Shown: positions 13,688 to 22,949 of the stretch, one piece after another | Numbering within the stretch: position 1 is the first letter of the stretch | Layout: every line of letters begins with the position of its first letter | Origin: RZYP01 sp964386405 | Lineage (GTDB): Bacteria > Bacillota > Negativicutes > Acidaminococcales > Acidaminococcaceae | NCBI GenBank assembly: GCA_964386405.1 | Contig: CAYLRW010000021.1 | Span: forward strand, 1 to 25,283 | Length of the DNA: 25,283 bases | Direction of reading: 5' to 3' | Program-made: the position numbers and the translations under genes | Notes under the pieces: generated by a model | The model's input: only the letters and a program-made list of their open reading frames with translations | Told to the model about the DNA's origin: nothing | Databases searched by the model: none

Positions 13688-13945
13688 TTGGAAAAGCAGA
13701 AGATCGTATTGCGTATTTTTAATGACGAGTACCAGATAAAAACAGAGATGCCAGAAGAAGAATTGCTGGTTCTGGCTAAAATAGTCAATAATAAAATGCT
13801 GAAGATAGCAAAAAACCAGTCTGCCTTAACGCCTAGCAAAGTTGCTGTATTAGCTGCTTTGGAGCTGGCTAGTGAGCTTAATGATCTCAAAAATGACTAC
13901 AATGATATTATAAAAATAGTGTCAGGAAAGAAAGACAACAAGTAG
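13688..13945 (+). CDS. zapA: Cell division protein ZapA
   Basis: ZapA is a small protein that bundles FtsZ protofilaments at midcell. The roughly 85-residue product shows the family pattern KIVLRIFNDEYQIKTEMPEE, then the dimerising helix with KVAVLAALELASELNDLKND and a coiled-coil end. The start is uncertain: GTG at 13676 and 13679 lack any ribosome site, while TTG at 13688 has GGTGGG just upstream. It lies 14 bases before the U32 gene, and zapA next to mutS2 is a common Firmicute arrangement. Confidence 0.87.
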   Translation: MEKQKIVLRIFNDEYQIKTEMPEEELLVLAKIVNNKMLKIAKNQSALTPSKVAVLAALELASELNDLKNDYNDIIKIVSGKKDNK

Positions 13946-13959
13946 AAGGGATAGAAATA

Positions 13960-16431
13960 ATGAAAAGTAATACTACTGAATTACTGGCACCTGCTGGCAG
14001 CTGGGAAGCTTTGGAAGCTGCTATAAATGCCGGTGCTAACGCTGTATATTTTGGCGGTACGGCTTTTGGCGCCAGACAATATGCCAATAACTTTAATCGG
14101 GAAGAAATTGAAAAAGCTGTCTTTTTCGCTCATATGCACAGAGTGCGTCTTTACGTTACTGTCAATACTTTAGTGGATGACGGCGAAATGGAAGAACTGG
14201 CTGACTATCTGATTTTCTTAAGTAATGTCGGTATCGACGGTATTATAGTGCAGGATTTCGGTGTAATCGAAGTAGCGCGCAAAGTAGTTCCTGATTTACC
14301 ATTGCATGCGAGTACTCAGATGACTATTACCAATTCTGCCGGAGCTGAATTTGCCTACAATGCAGGCATGGAACGTGCTGTTTTGGCTAGAGAGTGCAGC
14401 TTGCAGGAAATCAGGAAAATTTGTGCTGAATCTTCTCCTGAAATAGAGGTATTCATCCACGGAGCATTGTGCGTATGCTATTCAGGACAGTGCCTGATGA
14501 GCAGCCTTATAGGTGGACGCAGCGGTAACCGTGGCCGTTGTGCACAGCCGTGTCGTCTTCCGTACAGCCTTGTCGACGCTAATGGTGAAACAGTGCTTGA
14601 CAGTAACCATGCAGGACAATATCTCTTAAGCCCCAGGGATATGAATACTCTCGACATTCTACCAGAATTGATTGAGGCTGGTGTTGCCTCCTATAAAATT
14701 GAAGGTCGCATGAAAAGACCTGAATATGTTGCCGTAGTTGTTGATATTTATCGTCGTGCTATTGATAGTTATTTGCATGGCGATTACCATGTATCAGAAG
14801 AAGATAAATTGAATATCAGACAAATCTTCAATCGCGATTTTACGACAGGTTTCCTTGAAGGACATCCGGGCAAAGAAATGATGAGTGATAGGAGACCAAA
14901 TAACCGCGGTGTTCTTGTTGGCAGAGTTATCAAGCTTGACAGAAAAGATAATAAGGCCATAGTTAAACTGGAAAACGACATCCATCTTGGTGACGGACTG
15001 GAGTTCTGGATTACTGTCGGCGGTCGTGTCGGTACCACTGTTAACGTTATGACTCGTGAAGGACAATCAGTCGATTCGGCTACAGTAGGCGAACAAGTTG
15101 AGATTGATGTACCAAAAGGCGTCAAACTAAACGATAGGGTTTTCAGAACTTTTGATAGCAAGCTGATGTCCTACGCGCAGCAATTCTGTGGAGAAGCTAA
15201 TAAAAAAAGGATTTCGGTTAATGCTCACGTAGAGGCAAGGCTTGGCCAGCCGATGAAAGTAACTTTAACTGATGATGAAGGTAATTGCGGCTATGGCGAG
15301 ACAGATTTTATCGTCGAAAATGCCAGAAAGCACGCCCTTACGGAAGAAACAGTATGTAAACAGGTCGAACGTCTTGGCACAACTGAATACGCGCTGACAG
15401 ATTTGGTATTTGAGCATGATGAAAATGTCATGGTACCAATGAGCGAAATAAATGAAGCGCGCAGAATAGCAACGGAAATGCTTAATAAATTAAGAATAGA
15501 CGCATTTGCTCCTGCAAGAAAACCAAGAAGCAAAAATAGAATTTCCTTTAATGGCAAGCCTAAGTCAAATCATTCACACTTTGGTGAGCTTACTGTGTGT
15601 GTAGATAGTCTGCCAAAAGCCGAAGCTGCGTTGTCAGCTGGGGCCGAATGGCTGGTTTTTGGGGGCGAAAATTTTTCGCATAAAGCAGCAAGCAATACTG
15701 AATATGAAAAGATTGCAGCGTTAATAAAAAATGCCGGCAGAAAACTCGCTATTGCAACGCCAAGGATAGTAAAGGAAGGTCAGTTGGCATATTTTAAAGA
15801 ACAAATGAAATTCTGGCAAGGGCTGGAGCCTGATTTGTTATTGATTGCTAATAATGGCTTGTGGTATTTGGCCCAACAGCTGGAATTAAAAATACCATTG
15901 TGGGCAGATTGGCCGTTAAATATTTTTAATGCTCAAACCTTGAATTTTTGGCATGCCCAGGGAGCTGCAGGCGCAACTTTATCAGTAGAGCTTACTATGG
16001 CGCAAGTAGAGCATTTAGCGGATAATTCCCCACTGATGCTTGAATGCCTCGTACAGGGAAGACTCGAAATGATGGTTTCTGAATATTGTATTGCCGGCAG
16101 CTTTTTAGGAGAATTGGATAAAGGTAAGTGTACATATGGTTGTAGGGAACCTCTTTTCCTGCAGGATCGCAAGGAGGAAAGTTTTCCCATCGTAACTGAC
16201 CAATTCTGCCGTATGCATATTCTTAATGCCCACGATTTGTCGATGCTCAAATATGCTAAGCAAATGGCGCAGAACGGAATACGCCGCTTGCGCATTGACG
16301 CACGTTTTTACTCACCGGAGGAAACAGCAAAGATCGTATCTTTGTATAGACGCGTACTTGATGGTGATATTCAGATTGAAGATAATTTAGCACAAACTAC
16401 AAGAGGACACTATTTCAGAGGCGTCCTCTGA
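13960..16431 (+). CDS. U32 family peptidase-like protein (RlhA/TrhP-type RNA hydroxylation), long form
   Basis: An 823-residue protein of family U32. The N-terminal barrel begins LLAPAGSWEALEAAINAGAN and carries the signature EVFIHGALCVCYSGQCLMSS (163-182) with cysteines 171, 173, 178, 194 and 198, candidates for an iron-sulfur cluster, then YKIEGRMKRPEYVAVV. Characterised members (RlhA, TrhP, UbiU/V) hydroxylate RNA or ubiquinone rather than cleaving proteins, so RNA hydroxylation is the likelier role. A middle domain (about 330-470) fits DUF3656. The last 280 residues look like a second, diverged U32 half (VCVDSLPKAEAALSAGAEWL, then EMMVSEYCIAGSF and CTYGC). AAGGG lies ahead of the ATG. mutS2 starts 18 bases after the stop. 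Confidence 0.9.
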   Translation: MKSNTTELLAPAGSWEALEAAINAGANAVYFGGTAFGARQYANNFNREEIEKAVFFAHMHRVRLYVTVNTLVDDGEMEELADYLIFLSNVGIDGIIVQDFGVIEVARKVVPDLPLHASTQMTITNSAGAEFAYNAGMERAVLARECSLQEIRKICAESSPEIEVFIHGALCVCYSGQCLMSSLIGGRSGNRGRCAQPCRLPYSLVDANGETVLDSNHAGQYLLSPRDMNTLDILPELIEAGVASYKIEGRMKRPEYVAVVVDIYRRAIDSYLHGDYHVSEEDKLNIRQIFNRDFTTGFLEGHPGKEMMSDRRPNNRGVLVGRVIKLDRKDNKAIVKLENDIHLGDGLEFWITVGGRVGTTVNVMTREGQSVDSATVGEQVEIDVPKGVKLNDRVFRTFDSKLMSYAQQFCGEANKKRISVNAHVEARLGQPMKVTLTDDEGNCGYGETDFIVENARKHALTEETVCKQVERLGTTEYALTDLVFEHDENVMVPMSEINEARRIATEMLNKLRIDAFAPARKPRSKNRISFNGKPKSNHSHFGELTVCVDSLPKAEAALSAGAEWLVFGGENFSHKAASNTEYEKIAALIKNAGRKLAIATPRIVKEGQLAYFKEQMKFWQGLEPDLLLIANNGLWYLAQQLELKIPLWADWPLNIFNAQTLNFWHAQGAAGATLSVELTMAQVEHLADNSPLMLECLVQGRLEMMVSEYCIAGSFLGELDKGKCTYGCREPLFLQDRKEESFPIVTDQFCRMHILNAHDLSMLKYAKQMAQNGIRRLRIDARFYSPEETAKIVSLYRRVLDGDIQIEDNLAQTTRGHYFRGVL

Positions 16432-16449
16432 TTAAGGAGCAGTTCTTAA

Positions 16450-18819
16450 ATGGCAAGATTTGCAATAAAAACACTGGAATTCGATAAAATCAAGGAACGG
16501 CTTGCGCGTAAAGCAGCGACATCTTTGGGTAAACAAAAGTCGCTTGCAATTCAAAGTGCTGGCGAATTTGGGTTGGTACAGCGCGCCCTTACTGAAACAG
16601 ATGAAGCACTGCGATTGCTTGATATGGGCAAAAGGTTTCCTTTCGGCGGTGCTGGCGATATTTCGGATTTAATAAAAAGAGCGCAGCTCGGAACAGTCTT
16701 AGATGCTGAATCATTACTGCTTGTTGGCAGCACGCTAGCGGCCATCAGGCAAATGAAGACCTTTTTGCAGGGAGAAAATGAAATGGCGCCAACACTTGCA
16801 GAATATGCAAGTGGGATGCAAAGTTTTATGAAATTGGAAAAACAGCTTGAGAGTGCAATTTCGGAGAAGGGTGAAATAAAAGATTCTGCTTCAACCAAAT
16901 TAGGCGGCCTCAGAACTGCTATTCTGATAGCTAAGAATAGGGTAAAAGAGAAACTTGACAGCATCCTGCATTCTCCTGAATATCAGAAATATTTTCAGGA
17001 ACAGTTGGTAACGATGCGGGGGGACAGATATGTAATTCCAATTAAACAGGAGTACAAGTTTAATTTCCCCGGTGTGGTTCATGATCAATCCGGCAGCGGT
17101 GCAACACTATTCATTGAACCTATGGCAGTCGTTAACCTGAACAATGATATTAAAAAATATGTTTCTCAGGAAAAAGAGGAAGTAGAACGTATCCTGAGAC
17201 AGCTGTCAGGTCTAGTGGGAGCAGAAGCCAATGAAATCTCAAATTCTCTTGGCATTTTCACTGACTTGGATGTTGTTTGCGCAAAAGCTTATTTGGCTCA
17301 GGAGCAAAGAGCTGTGCGGCCGATGATGTTGGTAAATGGCTACGTTGAGATATTGCAGGGACGCCATCCTTTATTGCAGCAGGACAACGTTGTACCTCTG
17401 GACATAAAGCTAGGAGAAAAATTTAACACCTTATTGATTACAGGCCCAAATACGGGCGGCAAAACCGTAGCTTTGAAAACGGTAGGCCTTTTTGCTTTGA
17501 TGGCACAAGCTGGCTTATTTGTACCTGCACGTTTAGCAAAATTACCGGTATTCAGAGCAATATATGCTGATATAGGTGATGAACAAAGCATTGAACAGAG
17601 TCTTAGTACTTTTTCAGGACACCTGCGCAATATTGTTGAAATCTTAGGCGAGGTCAAGGAAAAAGACCTTGTTTTGATTGATGAAATATGTGCGGGAACG
17701 GATCCTAACGAAGGTGCTGCCTTGGCTATGTCTATCTTGTCACATTTGCACAAAAAAGGCGTTTTCACGATAATTACCACACATTACAGTGAACTTAAGA
17801 CCTTTGCTTTTGAACATGTTGGCATGGAGAATGCCAGCGTAGAATTTGACCCGGTTTCGTTACGACCAACATATCGTTTGTTAATGGGAGTCCCAGGCAG
17901 CAGTAATGCTTTTTACATAAGCAAACGGCTAGGCTTATCGCAGGAAATTATAGATAACGCTGGTGAGATGCTTAGCCAGGAACATTTGCACATGGAAGAT
18001 GTGCTGCAGAATCTTGAAGGCGAGCGTCGTCAATATGAAATCCAGAACAAAGAAATAGAAACACTGAGAATGGAAAGCGAGAAAATCAAGCAGGAATTAT
18101 TGCATAAAAAGACAGAACTTGATAAACGGCGGAATGAATTGTTGCGCAAGGCAAGAGAAGAAGCTGATGAAGTATACAGGAAGTCACGCAGGGAAGCTGA
18201 AGAAATCATGAAAGAACTGCGCGCAATGAAAAAAGAATTTGACGTTGAAAAAATGAATGCATTGGCAGAAGAAGCAAGAAAAAAATTAGCGAAGTCTTAC
18301 GATTTTGCAAATGCACCTGCGCCAGAGGGAAAACAACTTTCAAAAGGTATTGCCAAGCCTGGCCAGATAGTTTACTTATTATCTTTAGCACAGAATGGCA
18401 CAATTGTCGAAGTTAATGGTGACAATGTAGTTGTTCAAATTGGCGCCATGAAGACCAGCGTGCCGATGAAGAAGTGCTTGTTAGTGCGTGAACCGAAAAT
18501 TGAAGGGATAAGCAAACCTGCAAAAATGAGAAAAGGTTATGCACATGATTTATTCGTAGCAAAAAATGAATCAGTCCCTGCAGAAATTGATGTCCGCGGT
18601 ATGACTGTAGAAGAAGCAATACCTGTTATTGATAAAGTCTTAGATGATGCAATGCTTGCTGGTGCTGAAAGAATAAGAATCATTCATGGTAAGGGTACGG
18701 GTATGTTAAGAGTTGGTCTTAATGGTTATCTTTCAGGACATAGAGCTGTAAAAAGCACTGAAATAGCTCCATCAAATGAAGGCGGAACCGGAGCTACCAT
18801 AGTTTTCCTGGCAAAATAA
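16450..18819 (+). CDS. mutS2: Endonuclease MutS2 / ribosome-rescue factor
   Basis: A 789-residue MutS2. The N-terminal core shows FVPARLAKLP-type MutS features and a helical clamp region around YKFNFPGVVHDQSGSGATLF. The ATPase has a Walker A GPNTGGKT (332-339), Walker B VLIDEICAGTDPNEG (about 405-420) and ITTHYSELK. A long charged coiled coil spans about 510-620, followed by a KOW-like segment (IVYLLSLAQNGTIVEVNGDN). A C-terminal Smr nuclease domain begins at about 712 with EIDVRGMTVEEA and RIIHGKGTGMLR. MutS2 suppresses recombination in some species and acts on collided ribosomes in Bacillus; the domain set is compatible with either. It is third in the zapA unit. Confidence 0.95.
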   Translation: MARFAIKTLEFDKIKERLARKAATSLGKQKSLAIQSAGEFGLVQRALTETDEALRLLDMGKRFPFGGAGDISDLIKRAQLGTVLDAESLLLVGSTLAAIRQMKTFLQGENEMAPTLAEYASGMQSFMKLEKQLESAISEKGEIKDSASTKLGGLRTAILIAKNRVKEKLDSILHSPEYQKYFQEQLVTMRGDRYVIPIKQEYKFNFPGVVHDQSGSGATLFIEPMAVVNLNNDIKKYVSQEKEEVERILRQLSGLVGAEANEISNSLGIFTDLDVVCAKAYLAQEQRAVRPMMLVNGYVEILQGRHPLLQQDNVVPLDIKLGEKFNTLLITGPNTGGKTVALKTVGLFALMAQAGLFVPARLAKLPVFRAIYADIGDEQSIEQSLSTFSGHLRNIVEILGEVKEKDLVLIDEICAGTDPNEGAALAMSILSHLHKKGVFTIITTHYSELKTFAFEHVGMENASVEFDPVSLRPTYRLLMGVPGSSNAFYISKRLGLSQEIIDNAGEMLSQEHLHMEDVLQNLEGERRQYEIQNKEIETLRMESEKIKQELLHKKTELDKRRNELLRKAREEADEVYRKSRREAEEIMKELRAMKKEFDVEKMNALAEEARKKLAKSYDFANAPAPEGKQLSKGIAKPGQIVYLLSLAQNGTIVEVNGDNVVVQIGAMKTSVPMKKCLLVREPKIEGISKPAKMRKGYAHDLFVAKNESVPAEIDVRGMTVEEAIPVIDKVLDDAMLAGAERIRIIHGKGTGMLRVGLNGYLSGHRAVKSTEIAPSNEGGTGATIVFLAK

Positions 18820-18845
18820 AAAACTGTATATATGAAATACTCATA

Positions 18846-18874
18846 TTGACCATAGTTTTAATAAATGTGATAAT
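18846..18874 (+). promoter_or_regulatory. Promoter of the aspartokinase gene
   Basis: TTGACC (18846-18851), a 17-base spacer and GATAAT (18869-18874): five of six matches in each hexamer. Transcription should start near 18881, leaving a leader of about 64 bases, too short for a lysine riboswitch. No terminator was found between mutS2 and this promoter. Confidence 0.65.
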
Positions 18875-18944
18875 AATATGGTAATTGTGTATACTTATCG
18901 GATAAGGATGTTATTTTATTGGAGTATGGACTAGGAGGAAAAGA

Positions 18945-20165
18945 ATGGCTATTCTGGTAAAAAAATTTGGCGGCAGTTCCGTTGCGACACCTGAAAAAAT
19001 GCATGGTATCGTTGATCGTGTTTTACGTGAAAAAAAGCCGGATGATCGTATTGTTATTGTTGTTTCCGCAATGGGCGATTCAACGGATGATTTGTTGGAT
19101 TTGGCGGCGAAGGTTACTGATAACATGCCTAAGCGTGAACTTGATATGCTTCTTTCAACGGGTGAACAAGTTTCCATAGCGCTCCTGGCAGCTGCCTTTT
19201 GCAGCAAGGGACAGCCTGCAATTTCCTTTACTGGTGGTCAGGCAGGTATTCACACCAGTGATATTCATAGCAAAGCAACTATTTTAGATGTTGATGCAAA
19301 GCGGGTTATAAAGGCTTTAGATGAAGGCAAGATTGCTATTGTAGCTGGTTTCCAAGGAATTACAGAGGAAGGCGATATCACAACGCTTGGCCGTGGAGGC
19401 TCAGATACGACGGCGGTAGCTGTTGCAGCTGGCATCAAGGCTGATTTCTGCGAAATATATACTGATGTTGATGGAGTATATACTTCTGACCCTCGTATTG
19501 TTCCAAATGCCAAAAAAATGAACGAAATTACTTTCGCTGAAATGTTGGAGTTAGCACGCTTAGGGGCTGGAGTTATGCAGCCACGTGCAGTTGAATATGG
19601 AGAGCATAATAATGTTGCAATTCATGTAAGGTCTACTTTTAAAGCCGATCCGGGAACAATTATAAGGGAGGAATATACTGTGCAGGAAAAGAATTTTGTT
19701 ATTCGTGGCGTTGCTCATGATACTAATGTCGCTAAAATTGCGGTCAAAGGTGTGCCTGATCAACCTGGAGTCGCCTACAAGATATTTTCAGCACTTGCTA
19801 ATGCAAATGTTGATGTTGATATGATAATTCAAAGCGTTCGTGATATCGATGGCAGCAATGACATACTTTTTACCGTTGCAAAAACTGATCTTGTTGAAGC
19901 TACAAGCGTCGTTGAAAGCTTGAAAGACGAAATGGGCGGTTTCACTTACGATGTTGAAATAAATGTAGCTAAAGTTTCCATAGTTGGCGCAGGTATGCTT
20001 GGCAGCCCAGGTATAGCCGCAGGTATGTTTGGCGCGTTGGCAAAAGCCGGCATAAATATTGCGGCAATCAGCACTTCAGAAATAAGTGTTTCCTGCCTGA
20101 TTAAGGAAAGCGATGTAAAGCTGGCAGTCAATGCTATTCATGAGCACTTTTTCCCAAATAACTGA
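18945..20165 (+). CDS. lysC: Aspartate kinase (aspartokinase, alpha subunit)
   Basis: Phosphorylates aspartate with ATP, the first step to lysine, threonine, methionine and diaminopimelate. The 406 residues equal the LysC/aspartokinase II size. Motifs are VKKFGGSS (5-12), STGEQVSIALLAA (71-83), GRGGSDTTAV (149-158) and YTDVDGVYTSDPR (172-184). Two ACT domains occupy about 260-400 and usually give end-product feedback. AGGAGG precedes the ATG. An internal in-frame GTG at 19680 with its own strong ribosome site would give a 161-residue beta subunit made of the ACT domains alone, as in Bacillus LysC. An aminotransferase follows after 55 bases. The symbol lysC is by resemblance; which end product regulates it cannot be read from the sequence. 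Confidence 0.93.
   Translation: MAILVKKFGGSSVATPEKMHGIVDRVLREKKPDDRIVIVVSAMGDSTDDLLDLAAKVTDNMPKRELDMLLSTGEQVSIALLAAAFCSKGQPAISFTGGQAGIHTSDIHSKATILDVDAKRVIKALDEGKIAIVAGFQGITEEGDITTLGRGGSDTTAVAVAAGIKADFCEIYTDVDGVYTSDPRIVPNAKKMNEITFAEMLELARLGAGVMQPRAVEYGEHNNVAIHVRSTFKADPGTIIREEYTVQEKNFVIRGVAHDTNVAKIAVKGVPDQPGVAYKIFSALANANVDVDMIIQSVRDIDGSNDILFTVAKTDLVEATSVVESLKDEMGGFTYDVEINVAKVSIVGAGMLGSPGIAAGMFGALAKAGINIAAISTSEISVSCLIKESDVKLAVNAIHEHFFPNN
19665..19682 (+). promoter_or_regulatory. Internal translation start for the aspartokinase beta subunit
   Basis: AGGGAGGAA, seven or eight bases, then GTG at 19680, exactly in the aspartokinase frame (codon 246). Residues 246-406 (VQEKNFVIRGVAHDTNVAKI onward) form the regulatory ACT part. 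Overlapping in-phase alpha and beta products are known for B. subtilis aspartokinase II and C. glutamicum LysC, and codon 246 fits those examples. Confidence 0.7.
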
Positions 20166-20220
20166 TTTAAATTGTTTTTATCAATAAAATATAAATATTG
20201 TGATAATAGGAGGAATTTTA

Positions 20221-21468
20221 ATGATTACTAGTATTGCAGCACCCCATGCGAAGGGTAAATCCGCACAAGATAAAATATTTGGCGCAAATGCAGCAGCAGT
20301 AGCAGCAGCAGTTCAATATGGTGCAGACAAAGTAACAAATGCAACTATAGGTGCCATTCTTGATGAAAATGAGAAATTAGTATGTTTGCCGACAGTTGAA
20401 AAGGTATACAGGGATTTGCCTACAACTGAGCTTATTGCTTACGCACCAATATCAGGCTTACCGAATTATTTGGAAAGCGTGCTTGACGCAACGTTTGGAC
20501 AATCGCGTCCGGAAGGATATATCGCTGCAGTGGCAACTTCTGGTGGAACCGGAGTAATTCATCATGCTGTGTGGAATTACATGGCAAAGGGTGATACAGC
20601 TTTGACATCTGACTGGTACTGGGGTCCTTATAGTGTTATTTGCAAAGATATGGAACGCAAATTAGAAACATATCAAATGCTGGATGAAAACAACAAATAC
20701 AACTTACCGGCTTTAAAGGCGAAAGTTAATGAAGTATTGGACAAGCAAGACAGCCTGCTTTTAATAATTAATACACCGGCGCATAATCCAACTGGTTATA
20801 GTTTAAATGATGCTGATATGGATGGCGTTATTTCCATTTTAAAAGACGCAACCGCTGATAATGGCAAAACAGTTACCTTACTGTTGGATATTGCCTATAT
20901 CGACTATGCTGGTGAGAAAGAAGAAGTGCGTAAAATATTCCGCAAAATTTCCAATTTGCCAGCAAATATTTTAACTATTGTTGCTTATAGCATGTCCAAA
21001 GGTTTTACTCTGTATGGACAAAGAACCGGTGCAATGATTGGTATTTCGGCTAGCAAAGAAGTAATTGAAGAATTTTCTGCTGTCAACCAGTATACCAGTA
21101 GAGCAACATGGTCTAACATCAACCGTCCTGCCATGGCGACATTGGCAAAAATATATCGTGACCCGGAACTTTTGGCAGCCGTACAAAAAGAACGCGACGA
21201 TTATTACAAGATGATTAAGGCGCGTGCTGATTTATTTACGAAAGAAGCACAGGAATGCGGATTAAAGATGCTGCCATACGTTGCCGGTTTCTTCATTTCG
21301 ATTCCTGCCAAGAACCCCGATGCAATTTGCGAAAAATTGCATGAAGAAAATATTTTTGCAGTTCCTCTCGCTGCCGGCGTAAGAATTGCAGTTTGTGCAG
21401 TACCATTGAAAAAAATCGAGGGAATGGCGGCAAAATTTAATGCTGCTATGAAAGCGCTTGGCGAATAA
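20221..21468 (+). CDS. PLP-dependent class I aminotransferase (possible aspartate or aromatic aminotransferase)
   Basis: A fold-type I aminotransferase of 415 residues. Visible active-site elements are SGGTGVIHHAVW (cofactor phosphate region), NTPAHNPTGY with Asn189, LDIAYIDYAG with Asp223, and AYSMSKGFTLYGQRTGA with the Schiff-base lysine at 260. The layout resembles AspC/TyrB-type enzymes. Its place behind aspartokinase suggests transamination linked to aspartate, but substrate cannot be read off. The true start is the ATG at 20221, with AGGAGG at 20208-20213; a GTG at 20200 lies upstream of that ribosome site and is not credible. A perfect bidirectional terminator follows the stop. Confidence 0.9.
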   Translation: MITSIAAPHAKGKSAQDKIFGANAAAVAAAVQYGADKVTNATIGAILDENEKLVCLPTVEKVYRDLPTTELIAYAPISGLPNYLESVLDATFGQSRPEGYIAAVATSGGTGVIHHAVWNYMAKGDTALTSDWYWGPYSVICKDMERKLETYQMLDENNKYNLPALKAKVNEVLDKQDSLLLIINTPAHNPTGYSLNDADMDGVISILKDATADNGKTVTLLLDIAYIDYAGEKEEVRKIFRKISNLPANILTIVAYSMSKGFTLYGQRTGAMIGISASKEVIEEFSAVNQYTSRATWSNINRPAMATLAKIYRDPELLAAVQKERDDYYKMIKARADLFTKEAQECGLKMLPYVAGFFISIPAKNPDAICEKLHEENIFAVPLAAGVRIAVCAVPLKKIEGMAAKFNAAMKALGE

Positions 21469-21483
21469 ATTGTAAATAAATAC

Positions 21484-21517
21484 AAAAACCGGAACTGTTT
21501 TACAGTTCCGGTTTTTT
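21484..21517. terminator. Bidirectional terminator between convergent genes
   Basis: AAAAACCGGAACTG pairs perfectly with CAGTTCCGGTTTTT (14 base pairs, five-base loop), with T runs on both strands. It serves the aminotransferase gene from the left and the carboxytransferase gene, which stops at 21528, from the right. Confidence 0.9.
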
Positions 21518-21527
21518 ATTTATTTGT

Positions 21528-22874
21528 TTAGCGATGTTTCTGAAAATAAGCTAATGCTACGTCTGGAAAGAGTGCATAAGAAAGTACATCTTCGATTGGC
21601 AGCCCAGGAAATCCAGCTTCGGAAAGTTCTCTTGTGATTTCTTCCAGTTGTGGTGAAATATCATCGGCAGGACGGTGATCTATTGGCTTTTCACTACCTA
21701 TGATGAGTTCTTGTATTTCAGGGTCAATTGGTGCAGGTGTACGACCATATTTGCCGCGTACCAGGTCTTTGACTTGTGTTGGTACCATTTTATAGCGCCC
21801 AAGAGTAACGTTAAGCACTGCCATAGAACCAACTATTTGGCTGGTAGGAGTTACAAGAGGGGGATAGCCTAATTCCGCTCTTACCTTAGGCATTTCTTTC
21901 AAGAGCTCTGCGTATTTATCTGCAGCTCCCAGTTCTTTCATTTGATTAATCAAGTTTGATAACATGCCGCCTGGTATTTGGAAAGTAAGAACTTTAGGGT
22001 CTATTGAGATATCAGAACGCAGGTTAAAATCATGCACAAGGTTCTTTTTCACATCATTAAAATATTCCGCTAAGTAGCTGAAAGAATCCAATGCAAGTCC
22101 GGTGTCACGATTTTGGCCTACCAGGGCTGCGACTATAGATTCAGTAGCAGGCTGACTAGTGGTTCCTGAGAAAGGCGAAAGTGCTGTATCAATGATATCA
22201 ACACCGGCTTCAATAGCTTTTAAATAGGTCATAGACGCCATGCCGCTTGTACAGTGGGAATGTATTTCTATAGGAACGTCAATTTGGCTTTTAAGCGTTT
22301 TGACGAGATTGTACGCTGCATAAGGGGATAAAAGGCCGGCCATGTCTTTAATACAAATGGAATCTGCACCTAAAGCTATTAAATCCTTGGCAACTTTCAG
22401 AAAGTCCTCGTCTTTATGATAAGGACTTATTGTATAAACTAAAGCACCCTGTACATGAGCACCTGCGCTTTTTGCTGCTTTCATCGCACATTCCAGATTA
22501 CGTACATCATTTAATGCATCAAAAATGCGTATTATGTCTACGCCATTGGCAACAGAGCGGTTGACGAATTCTTTAACCACATCGTCCGCATAATGATTAT
22601 AGCCCAAGATATTTTGACCACGCAAAAGCATTTGAATTGGCGTTTTTTTGACATGCTTTTTTAGTATCCTTAAGCGTTCCCAGGGATCTTCATCAAGAAA
22701 ACGCAAACAGGCATCGAAAGTAGCACCACCCCAAGCCTCCAGAGCATGGTAACCAACATTATCAAGCTGTTCCAGCACTGGCAGCATTTCATTGATTCTC
22801 ATACGTGTCGCTGCCAAAGATTGGTGACCATCGCGAAGAGTAGTTTCGACAATTTTTACAGGGGTATTATGCAT
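21528..22874 (-). CDS. oadA: Carboxytransferase subunit, OadA / transcarboxylase 5S / PycB type, without biotin domain
   Basis: Transfers carboxyl between oxaloacetate (or pyruvate) and carboxybiotin. The 448 residues carry the DRE-TIM barrel: VETTLRDGHQS with Asp15 (metal) and Gln18, LLRGQNILGY, DSICIKDMAG with the carbamylated Lys176, and IEIHSHCTSGM with metal histidines 205 and 207. The C-terminal conserved carboxylase domain runs to about 440 (QIVGSMAVLNVTLGRYKMVP). Full OadA proteins continue to about 590 residues with a biotin carrier (AMKM); this one ends at AYFQKHR, so the carrier must be a separate protein. It could be part of oxaloacetate decarboxylase, pyruvate carboxylase or a methylmalonyl-CoA carboxytransferase. 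No partner subunit lies nearby. GGAGG precedes the start. Confidence 0.88.
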   Translation of the reverse strand: MHNTPVKIVETTLRDGHQSLAATRMRINEMLPVLEQLDNVGYHALEAWGGATFDACLRFLDEDPWERLRILKKHVKKTPIQMLLRGQNILGYNHYADDVVKEFVNRSVANGVDIIRIFDALNDVRNLECAMKAAKSAGAHVQGALVYTISPYHKDEDFLKVAKDLIALGADSICIKDMAGLLSPYAAYNLVKTLKSQIDVPIEIHSHCTSGMASMTYLKAIEAGVDIIDTALSPFSGTTSQPATESIVAALVGQNRDTGLALDSFSYLAEYFNDVKKNLVHDFNLRSDISIDPKVLTFQIPGGMLSNLINQMKELGAADKYAELLKEMPKVRAELGYPPLVTPTSQIVGSMAVLNVTLGRYKMVPTQVKDLVRGKYGRTPAPIDPEIQELIIGSEKPIDHRPADDISPQLEEITRELSEAGFPGLPIEDVLSYALFPDVALAYFQKHR

Positions 22875-22905
22875 AGGAAACCTCCAGGATTATAATAATG
22901 TATAC

Positions 22906-22920
22906 AGTATTCATAATACT
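22906..22920. promoter_or_regulatory. Palindrome between promoter and start of the carboxytransferase gene
   Basis: AGTATTCATAATACT has perfect six-base arms around three bases. It lies directly downstream of the -10 element at 22921-22926, about where transcription would begin, which is a typical place for a repressor operator. The binding protein is unknown. Confidence 0.35.
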
Positions 22921-22949
22921 ATTTTAACATATATATTGCATTATTCCAA
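22921..22949 (-). promoter_or_regulatory. Promoter of the carboxytransferase gene
   Basis: Read on the minus strand: TTGGAA (22949-22944), 17 bases, TAAAAT (22926-22921). Both are near consensus with ideal spacing. Transcription would start near 22914, about 40 bases before the ATG. Confidence 0.5.

Noticed and set aside
18820..18944. Lysine riboswitch or leader attenuator before aspartokinase
   Set aside because: The leader after the promoter is only about 64 bases and shows no stable hairpin followed by T residues.
20200..20220. GTG at 20200 as the aminotransferase start
   Set aside because: It would translate the AGGAGG that clearly serves the ATG at 20221.
22882..22898. TATAAT on the minus strand right before the ribosome site of the carboxytransferase gene
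   Set aside because: Transcription from it would begin inside the ribosome binding site, and no -35 is present; TTGGAA/TAAAAT upstream is better.
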